Assembly (NCBI RefSeq): GCF_003112535.1
Contig: NZ_BEWA01000017.1
Coordinates: 304,153 to 368,152 of the forward strand
Source of the DNA: Streptomyces rishiriensis
Lineage (GTDB): Bacteria; Actinomycetota; Actinomycetes; Streptomycetales; Streptomycetaceae
Length of the DNA stretch: 64,000 nt
Direction of reading: 5' to 3'
Shown: positions 8,509 through 14,915 of the stretch, piece after piece
Numbering within the stretch: position 1 is the first letter of the stretch
Layout: each line of letters starts with the position of its first letter
Translations under genes and position numbers: made by a program
Notes under the pieces: generated by a model
Database searches by the model: none
Seen by the model: only the letters and a program-made list of their open reading frames with translations
Told to the model about the DNA's origin: nothing

Positions 8509-9474
8509 TCAGTAGCCGTAGATCATCTTGTAGGCGACCTCGGGGAGGAACTGTCCGGCCGAGGATCCGGCCCCGACACCGCAGTTGCCGTCGGATTCGC
8601 CCGGCGTCTTGATCCACAGGAGCATCTCGGCGCCGCCGCCTGTCTGGGTGGGAGTGCCGATACGGCGGCCCGCGGGGTTGCACCACTGGCCGTTGGCGCC
8701 GTTGCCGTTACGGCTGCTGTCCACGACGAACGGCTTGGTGTAGCCGTAGCGAGCGCTGAGTTCCCGGTTGACGGCGTTCCCGTACGCGGTGTTCTCGGCG
8801 GTGGTGAAGTAGTTGGAGATGTTCAGAGAGAAGCCGTGGGCCTGTCGCAGGCCGGCGTCGTTGAGGCGCTGGGCCATGGTCGCCGCTCCGGCCCAGCCGG
8901 GGTTGCCCGCGTCCAGGTAGACCCAGGTGTTGGGGGCCTGGCGGTTGAACTGGGTCAGGGCCCCGCTGAGCATGCCGCGCCGTTCGGTGATCTGAGCCTG
9001 CGTCATGCAGCCGTAGTCCCCGAGGGAGTCCGGTTCCAGGAGCACGACGGCCGGACGGTTGGCGATCCCGCCGGCGAACTGTCCGATCCAGTTCGCGTAG
9101 GCGGACGCCGAGGACGCTCCGCCCGCGGAGTGCCCGCCGCAGTAGTCGCGGTTGTAGATGTTGTACGCGACGAGGATGGGCAGCTTGTCCCGGCTGTCCG
9201 CGGCGCCCGCGTACGCGCCCGTGGCGGTGCCGATCGCGCCGCTCCAGGAGCCGAACCAGCGAGCCGCCGGGGTGTTGGCCAGGGAGGCGTTGATCGCGGA
9301 GGCACGGCCGTCGCCGGGGTTGGCGGCGACCCAGCGTTTGGCACTGGAGTCGGGGTCCACGTAGAACCCGCTGGTCATGGTGGTCGGGTCGGCGGCGTGT
9401 GCCGACGGCGCGGCGGCGAGCGCCAGCGGCAGAGCGAAGAACGCTGTCACGAGGGCGCGGAGTCTGCGGCGCAT
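8509..9474 (-). CDS. Secreted GH6 endoglucanase
   Basis: A 321-residue exported GH6 enzyme, close in length and motifs to the compact streptomycete endoglucanases (CelA1/CasA type). Signal peptide: RRRLRALVTAFFALPLALAA, cleaved near AHAADP. Motifs: GFYVDPDS, ILVAYNIYNRDYCGGHSAGG, PAVVLLEPDSLGDY, NTWVYLDAGNPGW, GFSLNISNYFTT, FVVDSSRNGNGANGQWCNP, LLWIKTPGESDGNCG. No binding module. The promoter region to its right carries a perfect TGGGAGCGCTCCCA palindrome, the operator known upstream of streptomycete cellulase genes, so induction by cello-oligosaccharides through a LacI/CebR-type repressor is expected. Confidence 0.92.
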   Translation of the reverse strand: MRRRLRALVTAFFALPLALAAAPSAHAADPTTMTSGFYVDPDSSAKRWVAANPGDGRASAINASLANTPAARWFGSWSGAIGTATGAYAGAADSRDKLPILVAYNIYNRDYCGGHSAGGASSASAYANWIGQFAGGIANRPAVVLLEPDSLGDYGCMTQAQITERRGMLSGALTQFNRQAPNTWVYLDAGNPGWAGAATMAQRLNDAGLRQAHGFSLNISNYFTTAENTAYGNAVNRELSARYGYTKPFVVDSSRNGNGANGQWCNPAGRRIGTPTQTGGGAEMLLWIKTPGESDGNCGVGAGSSAGQFLPEVAYKMIYGY

Positions 9475-9620
9475 GACTGAACCTCGGTTTCCTGGCGTGG
9501 ATGCGTCGCACGCGCTCGTCCCGAGCGTGCGACGCGCTGAGGAGGTGCGGTGGTGCGACGCCCCCGGGATCCGGCGGCTTCCGGCAGGGGCGGCACATCC
9601 GAAGGACCGGCAGCGACTGC

Positions 9621-9634
9621 TGGGAGCGCTCCCA
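9621..9634. promoter_or_regulatory. CebR-type cellulase operator TGGGAGCGCTCCCA
   Basis: Perfect 14-bp inverted repeat identical to the operator described upstream of many streptomycete cellulase and cellobiose genes (established knowledge). It is 147 bases upstream of the GH6 start at 9474 and just downstream of the predicted promoter, a position where a bound repressor would block transcription. Confidence 0.9.
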
Positions 9635-9635
9635 C

Positions 9636-9649
9636 TGGAAGCGGTCCCA
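9636..9649. promoter_or_regulatory. Second, imperfect LacI-type operator
   Basis: TGGAAGCGGTCCCA, a degenerate copy of the neighbouring palindrome. It starts 15 bases from the first, about one and a half helical turns. A hybrid between the cellulase operator and the TGGAAGCGCTTCCA palindrome in front of the LacI gene, so it may bind either repressor. Confidence 0.6.
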
Positions 9650-9680
9650 ACAGCACGGAGGGCCTTGGGGTGTGGTCGGT

Positions 9681-9709
9681 ATCGTGTGGCGGGGCGTCGG
9701 AACTGTCAA
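9681..9709 (-). promoter_or_regulatory. Predicted promoter of the GH6 endoglucanase
   Basis: On the minus strand, TTGACA (-35, 9709-9704) and CACGAT (-10, 9686-9681) are separated by 17 bases. Transcription would start near 9674, placing both operators at 9621-9649 in the early transcribed region. Hexamers were found by eye. Confidence 0.5.
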
Positions 9710-9786
9710 GCGTCCATGCGAAATCCGCTGTTCCGGCCTTCTCTGGACCGGCGTGAATCGCCTCCGCGGGCCGGCCTCGCCAGGCC

Positions 9787-9815
9787 TTCACAGGGCGAGG
9801 ACGAGGCTCTACAGT
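9787..9815 (+). promoter_or_regulatory. Predicted promoter of the LacI-family gene
   Basis: TTCACA (-35, 9787-9792), 17-base spacer, TACAGT (-10, 9810-9815). The expected start of transcription is about 9822, exactly the left edge of the palindrome at 9822-9839, which makes autorepression likely. Confidence 0.5.
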
Positions 9816-9821
9816 TCCTGA

Positions 9822-9839
9822 ACTGGAAGCGCTTCCAGT
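9822..9839. promoter_or_regulatory. LacI-family operator ACTGGAAGCGCTTCCAGT
   Basis: Perfect 18-bp palindrome with the central CG step typical of LacI-family sites. It sits 41 bases before the regulator's start codon, in the predicted +1 region. Its core TGGAAGCGCTTCCA differs from the cellulase operator TGGGAGCGCTCCCA only at one symmetric position per half-site. Confidence 0.8.
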
Positions 9840-9880
9840 ATTTCGTACCCTTCTGGTCGCGACGGAAAGGCTCATGGTCC

Positions 9881-10894
9881 ATGGCAGAAGCCGCGCCTCG
9901 TCGGCAGCCGACGCTCGACGAGGTGGCCGAACTCGCCGGCGTCTCCCGTTCCGTGGCCTCTCGCGCCCTGAACAACGCTCCGCACGTCAGCCGCGTGAAA
10001 CGCGAGGCGGTCGAACGGGCCGTCCGGCAGCTCGCCTACGTGCCCAATCCGAGCGCCCGTGCCCTGGCCACCCGTCAGACGGGAGCGGCGGCCCTGGTGA
10101 TCTCGGGCGAGGACCCGTCGATCTTCGCGGATCCGTTCTTCGCCCAGGTGATCGTGGGGGCGTCGGCAGCTCTGGAGGAGGCCGACCTGCACCTCATGCT
10201 GTGCCTGGCCGCTTCCGACCGGGGGCGCAAGCGGGTGGAGGAGCTCTTCCGGTCCAAGGGCGCCGACGGCGTCATGCTGATGGCGCTGCGCGAGGACGAT
10301 CCGCTGGCCCGGATGGCCCAGGAGGCGGAGATACCCGTCGTGTTCGGCGGGCGCCCGGTCGGTCCGGCCCCGCGGTGGTACGTGGACGTCGACAACGTCG
10401 GCGGCGCGCGCGAGGCGACCGAGTACCTGCTCTCACGCGGCCGGACGCGGGTCGCCGCGATCTGCGGACGCATGGACACCGAGGCCGGGCGCGCACGGTA
10501 CCGCGGCTACCGTGACGCCGTGCTGGCGGCCGGCCTCGATCCGTTCCCGCCGCTGGAGGGGGACTTCACCGAGCCCAGCGGAGCCGCCGTCATGACCGCA
10601 CTGCTGGCGAACCACCCTGATGTGGACGGGGTGTGCGCCGCCAACGACAACATGGCGGCGGGGGCGCTGCGCACCTTGCGCGAGACCGGCCGGCCCGTGC
10701 CCGCCGAGGTCGCCGTGGTGGGCTTCGACGACCTGGCGATCGCCCGGATCGCCGATCCGCCGCTCACCACCGTCCATCAGCCCATCACGGAGTTCGGGCG
10801 GGAGATGGCGCGCATGCTGGTCGCACTCGTCAACGGGCAGGATCCCACCCCGCTGATCCTTCCCACCAGGCTGGTCACCCGCGCCAGCGCCTGA
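9881..10894 (+). CDS. LacI-family transcriptional repressor
   Basis: A 337-residue repressor. Residues 9-60 are the LacI headpiece (PTLDEVAELAGVSRSVASRA, then the hinge helix YVPNPSARALATRQ). Residues 65-337 form the periplasmic-binding-protein-like sugar-sensing core (ADPFFAQVIVGASAALEEAD, DGVMLMAL, VDVDNVGGAREATEYLLSRG, VCAANDNMAAGALR, VAVVGFDDLAIARIADPPLT). The ATG at 9881 has GGAAAGG 10 bases upstream; an ATG at 9874 is out of frame. Divergent from the GH6 endoglucanase with operators between them, so it is the natural candidate to repress both itself and that gene. It is not obviously CebR, whose usual neighbours are cebEFG. Its stop is 15 bases from the convergent GntR gene. Confidence 0.9.
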   Translation: MAEAAPRRQPTLDEVAELAGVSRSVASRALNNAPHVSRVKREAVERAVRQLAYVPNPSARALATRQTGAAALVISGEDPSIFADPFFAQVIVGASAALEEADLHLMLCLAASDRGRKRVEELFRSKGADGVMLMALREDDPLARMAQEAEIPVVFGGRPVGPAPRWYVDVDNVGGAREATEYLLSRGRTRVAAICGRMDTEAGRARYRGYRDAVLAAGLDPFPPLEGDFTEPSGAAVMTALLANHPDVDGVCAANDNMAAGALRTLRETGRPVPAEVAVVGFDDLAIARIADPPLTTVHQPITEFGREMARMLVALVNGQDPTPLILPTRLVTRASA

Positions 10895-10909
10895 CCTGGG
10901 CGGGCCCGC

Positions 10910-11728
10910 CTACCCGAACAGTCGCCGCTGGATCTCCCGTCGGTAGTCCTCCAGCGTCCTGTCGAGATGGTCCGCCGTGGCCTTGGCCGCCTCCTCGGGG
11001 CGGCCGTCACGGATGGCCCGGTAGATCGCCTCGTGCTCCTCGACCGCGGCCGCGGTGCCCTCGCTGAGCACGTCGTGGATCCCGATGGCGCTGGACTGCC
11101 GCTGGAGTCGTCGAGCATCGCGGACGGTGCTCACGAGGAAGGTGTTGTGCGAGGCCACGGCGACGCCCACGTGGAAGTCCTCGTCCGCCTGGTTGAAGAC
11201 GTCGACCTGGCCCTGGGCGAACCCGTGCCGGCAGTTCTGCATGGCCACCTCGATGGTCCGCAGCTCGGCGGGCGTGGCCCGGGTGGCGGCCAGGCTGCTG
11301 GCGGCCATCTCCTGGACCCTGCGGAACTCGAACAGCATCAGCACGTGGTCGAGGTCGACGGGGCGGAAGAAGCCTCCCCAGCGACTGGTGGTGAGCATGC
11401 CTTCGTCGTCCGCGACGAACAGGCCCCTGCCCTTGTGGGCCCGTACACGGCCGAGCGCCGAGAGGATCTTCACGGCCTCCCGCACCACCGCCCTGCTGGT
11501 GTCCAGCCTCTGGGCCAGGTCGATCTCCGTGGGCAGCCGGTCACCCGCAGCCAGCCGGGACTCGGCGATGTATTCGAGGATCCGCTCCGCCACGATCTCG
11601 TAACCGGGCCGGTAGTCACGCCGCTCCTCGTCGGGGCCGTTCACCGCTGCGGCCGCGGAGGGGGCTGCGGCCGCGGAGGGGGAGGCATGCTCCGGCGAGG
11701 CTGCTTCTGTCGCGGGCGTGTGGTTCAT
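10910..11728 (-). CDS. GntR/FadR-family transcriptional regulator (copy 1)
   Basis: Winged-helix regulator with an N-terminal HTH (ILEYIAESRLAAGDRLPTEI, LAQRLDTSRAVVREAVKILS) and an all-helical C-terminal FadR-type ligand domain (residues about 120-270), where HxxxD-type metal and effector residues are expected. A low-complexity Ala/Ser/Pro leader precedes the HTH. I choose the ATG at 11728, with GGAGG and AGGA upstream, over the one at 11788. It is nearly the same protein as the regulator at 40158-40982, in the opposite orientation; DNA of the HTH half is almost identical. An ATGAGT-type inverted repeat lies at 11805-11819. FadR-type regulators of this subfamily usually respond to sugar acids or organic acids. 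Confidence 0.88.
   Translation of the reverse strand: MNHTPATEAASPEHASPSAAAAPSAAAAVNGPDEERRDYRPGYEIVAERILEYIAESRLAAGDRLPTEIDLAQRLDTSRAVVREAVKILSALGRVRAHKGRGLFVADDEGMLTTSRWGGFFRPVDLDHVLMLFEFRRVQEMAASSLAATRATPAELRTIEVAMQNCRHGFAQGQVDVFNQADEDFHVGVAVASHNTFLVSTVRDARRLQRQSSAIGIHDVLSEGTAAAVEEHEAIYRAIRDGRPEEAAKATADHLDRTLEDYRREIQRRLFG
11303..11633. repeat. Near-identical inverted repeat with 40238-40565 (GntR N-terminal halves)
   Basis: By eye, about 325 bases of this block match the complement of 40238-40565 with only two or three differences (one Ser/Gly and one Glu/Gln change). Outside it the two genes differ at many positions. The sharp change in identity within a gene suggests recent gene conversion or recombination. 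Confidence 0.75.
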
Positions 11729-11804
11729 CTGTCCTGCCTCCGGGGTGGCTGCGACGAGAGCGACTGATCGCTGTGGAGCGCGGTTCATCGTACCCCAGTC
11801 CGCG

Positions 11805-11819
11805 ATGAGTCGTACTTAT
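11805..11819. promoter_or_regulatory. GntR-type operator (ATGAGTCGTACTTAT)
   Basis: ATGAGT-N3-ACTTAT, a one-mismatch version of the perfect ATGAGTACTACTCAT palindrome in front of the paralogous regulator at 40 kb. It lies upstream of copy 1, 77 bases from the preferred start. Autoregulation and cross-regulation of the two paralogues are likely (inference). Confidence 0.65.
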
Positions 11820-11985
11820 ATGGCGCCTTCAGGAACCGAGGATCCTGATCTCACACAGCCACATGTCCAGATACGCCCATCCGGGAGCTGCCCTGCCTCG
11901 CTCGCTCTCCGGATCGTCGCCGCCGAGTCGTCCGAATGGAGTCGCGCGCACCCCTGGCCGGGCTTTGGATAGGGCGGCTAATCCC

Positions 11986-12567
11986 TACCGCGAGGAGTTC
12001 CTCGGAGCGGGGATGTCCGGGAAGCGGCTCGCTCCACGGCTTCTCGGGGAGCTCGACCGCATGGTGGTAGGGCAGCGGCACATGGATGGTCGCCCGCAAC
12101 GGGCCCTACGGGAACGCCGCGAACATCGCCTCGTAATCCTCGTTGTCCGAGGAGTTCCAGGCGTTCCTGTCCCGTTCCGTCACGGCCGTGCCGACGGGGA
12201 CGTGTATCACGCTTCCCAGCGTCTCGTCGTAGTCGGCGGTCTCGGGGAAGGCGAAGAGCAACAGGTGGCCGGCGGGAGGCAGGGGCAGGTCCGTCGCGTC
12301 GGCGGGCAGAGCCGCGAGGTCGATGGAGGCGACGAAGGGGTGGGCGGGATCCGGGGTGTCGGGCGGGAGCAGGAGCGGGCCACCGAATCGTCCGACGACG
12401 GGCCTGCCCCCGCCGCCACCCCTGTCCTCGTCCCCGCCACCGTCCTGCGTCAGCATCGAACAGGGGCGGGCGGTGGCCATCCATCGCTCCACGTCGTCGG
12501 CTGGTAGGCCGCGCGCGATCGCCTTGTCGTGGAAGGGGCTTAACCGGTCCCGCAGCTCAGGAGTCAT
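11986..12567 (-). pseudogene. DUF1963 (YwqG-like) protein gene, interrupted by an in-frame TAG
   Basis: From an ATG at 12567 the frame encodes a typical DUF1963 start (TPELRDRLSPFHDKAIARGL), then VGRFGGPLLLPPDTPDP and PPAGHLLLFAFPETADYD. It stops at TAG 12106-12108 directly after EDYEAMFAAFP. In the same frame and without a gap the family-like sequence resumes (LRATIHVPLPYHHAVELPEK, PWSEPLPGHPRSEELLAV) and then decays after about 11986. So the gene carries an amber mutation and has also lost its C-terminal third (the family is usually 250-300 residues). The function of DUF1963 proteins is poorly known. A 153-residue truncated product could still be made. Confidence 0.7.
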
Positions 12568-12903
12568 GGGCAAACCGTAGGGGGAGGGACTGACACGGCG
12601 GATTCGACGCCGTGGCGGATCATCTGTTTCCGCGAGCCGACGAAGCCGACGGGACAGTGCGGCGGCCCGCAACGTGCGCATACCCGTACGCAAGTTGCGG
12701 TCATGGTGGGGGTTGGCATGCTCGCCTGCGGGAGTGGCACGGCTCTGCGTTGGCTCGGTGGGCCGGTGGTGCCGCCTCAAGGGCATTCCGGCCAGGGCGC
12801 GCGAAATGCCTTGCCGCCCATGTGCCCGGTGGACCCATCGAGGGACTTGACCGCCTTGACCGGCATGACTGCCTTGACCGGCGGCGTTCCTTCCATCGAG
12901 CCT

Positions 12904-12917
12904 TCGAAATGTTTCGA
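12904..12917. promoter_or_regulatory. Hemicellulase operator TCGAAATGTTTCGA
   Basis: Perfect 6-2-6 inverted repeat (TCGAAA / TTTCGA). CGAAA-type inverted repeats are known upstream of streptomycete xylanase and related hemicellulase genes as repressor sites (established knowledge). Here it sits 28 bases before the predicted -35 of the GH62 promoter. Confidence 0.7.
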
Positions 12918-12944
12918 CATCGATCACGAATATTGCGAGAGGTA

Positions 12945-12972
12945 TTGACGCCGCCGACTGGCCTCCTATCAT
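12945..12972 (+). promoter_or_regulatory. Predicted sigma70-like promoter of the GH62 gene
   Basis: TTGACG (12945-12950), 16-base spacer, TATCAT (12967-12972). It is among the best-matching hexamer pairs in the window and lies in a locally AT-rich stretch next to the operator. Confidence 0.6.
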
Positions 12973-13434
12973 CCAGTTTGCTCGACACTTCGCCCCTTGT
13001 TCGATATCACGTACGCGGGTCGGAACCGCTCCCTTTGTGGAGTGGGGCACGTCCGGGTCACCCCCACTGAAACGGCCGAGTCGCAAGGAGCCCGCCCCGC
13101 ATGTATGTGTCATGGCCCCATCACCCCCGTCGTCGGGGTCCTGCCCCGGCGGCGGCAATCGGCCGCATCCATGCCTCCGCGGAGCACGTGGGGCTCGCGA
13201 GGCGGTGGGCTCGCACCAGGGCGGTCAACGCCCGAGGCGGGCCGGTGCGTTGCGCGGCTGCCCGAAGGTGCCGGTCGCCACCGGGGCGTCAGAAGACGCG
13301 TGCGGGAACGGGGAGCCGCAAGGGGCGGGTTCGCCCGCTGCTTCAGAACCGCTGCGAACCGCAGCACACCGACAGTCCGGACCGCCTGTGACGGGGCCGG
13401 CCGGGACCGCTCACTCGAGAATCAAGAGGTCGTC

Positions 13435-14457
13435 ATGCGCAGTGGAAGTTTCAGCCGCAAACGTCTGTCTGTGGTGCTCGCCGCCGGGGTCGCGACCCTG
13501 GTCTCGTTGGCGGCGTCGCTCGTCGCGAACCCGGCACAGGCGGCCGCCACCAGGGCGTGTTCTCTTCCGTCGTCGTACCGGTGGACGTCGACGGGCGCGT
13601 TGGCGCAGCCGGCGAACGGGTGGGTCGCCCTGAAGGACTTCACCAACGTGGTCTACAACGGCAAGCACCTGGTCTACGCGTCGAACGTGTCCGGCTCGTC
13701 CTACGGGTCGATGAGGTTCAGTCCCTTCACGAACTGGTCGGACATGGCCTCGGCCGGCCAGGCCGGCATGAGTCAGTCCGCGGTGGCGCCCACGCTGTTC
13801 TACTTCGCGCCCAAGAACATCTGGGTGCTTGCGTACCAGTGGGGTGCGTGGCCGTTCATCTACCGCACGTCCAGTGACCCCACCAACCCCAACGGCTGGT
13901 CCGCGCCGCAGCCGCTGTTCACCGGCGGCATCCCGGGCGCCGCCCCGATCGACCAGACCCTGATCGCCGACGGCCAGAACATGTACCTGTTCTTCGCCGG
14001 CGACAACGGCAAGATCTACCGGGCGAGCATGCCGATCGGGAACTTCCCCGGCAACTTCGGCTCCTCGTACACGACCGTCATGAGCGACTCGGTGAAGAAC
14101 CTGTTCGAGGCGCCGCAGGTCTACAAGGTCCAGGGCCAGAACCAGTACCTCATGATCGTCGAGGCCCGGGGCGTGAACGAGCAGCGCTACTTCCGCTCGT
14201 TCACGGCCTCCAGCCTGAACGGCTCGTGGACCCCGCAGGCCGCCAGCGAGAACAACCCCTTCGCGGGCAAGGCGAACAGCGGCGCCAACTGGACCAACGA
14301 CATCAGCCACGGTGACCTGGTCCGCAACAACCCCGACCAGACCATGACCATCGACCCCTGCAACCTGCAGTTCCTGTACCAGGGCAAGTCCCCCTCCGCG
14401 AGCGGTCCTTACGACCGACTGCCCTGGCGACCGGGTGTCCTGACCCTGCAGCGCTGA
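13435..14457 (+). CDS. Secreted GH62 alpha-L-arabinofuranosidase
   Basis: A 340-residue exported enzyme that removes arabinose side chains from arabinoxylan. A signal peptide covers residues 1-39 (KRLSVVLAAGVATLVSLAAS, cleaved near AQAAA). The rest is a five-bladed beta-propeller catalytic domain with GH62 landmarks: WVALKDFTNVVYNGKHLVY (catalytic-base Asp), MSQSAVAPTLFYF, IWVLAYQWG, GAAPIDQTLIADGQNMYLFF, KNLFEAPQVYKV (catalytic-acid Glu region), and the ending LPWRPGVLTL. The carbohydrate-binding module found on some homologues is absent. The ATG at 13435 has an AAGAGG box shortly before it. Expression is probably controlled through the CGAAA/TTTCG site at 12904. Confidence 0.92.
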   Translation: MRSGSFSRKRLSVVLAAGVATLVSLAASLVANPAQAAATRACSLPSSYRWTSTGALAQPANGWVALKDFTNVVYNGKHLVYASNVSGSSYGSMRFSPFTNWSDMASAGQAGMSQSAVAPTLFYFAPKNIWVLAYQWGAWPFIYRTSSDPTNPNGWSAPQPLFTGGIPGAAPIDQTLIADGQNMYLFFAGDNGKIYRASMPIGNFPGNFGSSYTTVMSDSVKNLFEAPQVYKVQGQNQYLMIVEARGVNEQRYFRSFTASSLNGSWTPQAASENNPFAGKANSGANWTNDISHGDLVRNNPDQTMTIDPCNLQFLYQGKSPSASGPYDRLPWRPGVLTLQR

Positions 14458-14560
14458 CCTGCCTGATCCACGATAATCGCGCCCGCGCGGTCGACGGGCG
14501 CGGCGATGAGTGGTCTTCGGTGCGGGTGACAGGCGCCCGCTGACCGACACGCGCGGCATC

Positions 14561-14591
14561 GAGGAATCCCAGCCGCCGGCTGGGATTCCTC
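14561..14591 (+). terminator. Rho-independent-type terminator after GH62
   Basis: Perfect 14-bp stem, GAGGAATCCCAGCC (14561-14574) and its complement (14578-14591), with a 3-base GCC loop. It lies 104 bases after the GH62 stop. There is a short TCT but no long T-run. Confidence 0.8.
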
Positions 14592-14901
14592 TCGTGCGAA
14601 GCCGGCGCACGCGGTGACGTGGCCTGCCTTCGGCGTTCGGGACTCACGGCACTCACGGCACTCACGGCGCTCTTGCAAGTGCTTGCGGCACTTGGCTGGA
14701 TCATCCCCCCCGCGCCGACCGTGTCGTCCCGCGTGGGGACCGGCCGTCAGGCCCGCGAAGTCTTCGGCGGACACACGCCGGACCACCGCGAACGCACCTG
14801 TACGGCGGCAGCTGAAGAAACCAGGTTCATCCGGCGCTCACCCCGCCCCCTCGGAAATTCCGTTGGCCTGAACGTCCCTGCCGACTCAAGCCATGGCCCA
14901 C

Positions 14902-14907
14902 TAGACT
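14902..14907 (+). promoter_or_regulatory. Possible -10 element for a leaderless start
   Basis: TAGACT lies 8 bases before the ATG at 14916, which is the spacing expected if transcription starts at or next to the initiation codon (leaderless mRNA, common in actinobacteria). No good -35 was found. The alternative is a TTG start at 14937 with GGGGAGG 6 bases before it. Confidence 0.35.
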
Positions 14908-14915
14908 CGGAACGA

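Larger units (their letters stand above)
12568..13434. other. Long intergenic region upstream of the arabinofuranosidase
   Basis: About 870 bases with no convincing gene. The left part holds short repeated runs of the TTGACCGCC / TTGACCGGC type (about 12846-12885). The middle holds the CGAAA/TTTCG operator and promoter hexamers listed separately. From the predicted transcription start to the GH62 start codon is about 455 bases, an unusually long leader; its open frames look non-coding. Confidence 0.5.
14458..14915. other. Intergenic region between GH62 and the peptide operon
   Basis: About 460 bases holding the GH62 terminator (14561-14591), three tandem copies of a CACTCACGG-type unit near 14643-14668, and the presumed promoter of the peptide operon at its right end. 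No short peptide gene preceded by a ribosome binding site was identified, although a RiPP precursor was specifically looked for because of the radical SAM enzyme downstream. Confidence 0.5.

Noticed and set aside
12997..13434. Possible upstream gene fused in frame to GH62
   Set aside because: The upstream translation is Arg/Pro/Gly-rich with no motif, while a signal peptide starts cleanly at ATG 13435 as expected of a secreted enzyme.
14592..14915. RiPP precursor peptide upstream of the radical SAM gene
   Set aside because: Short frames exist but none has a convincing ribosome binding site, a leader/core layout, or clear start. Not supported, although a search tool would be decisive.
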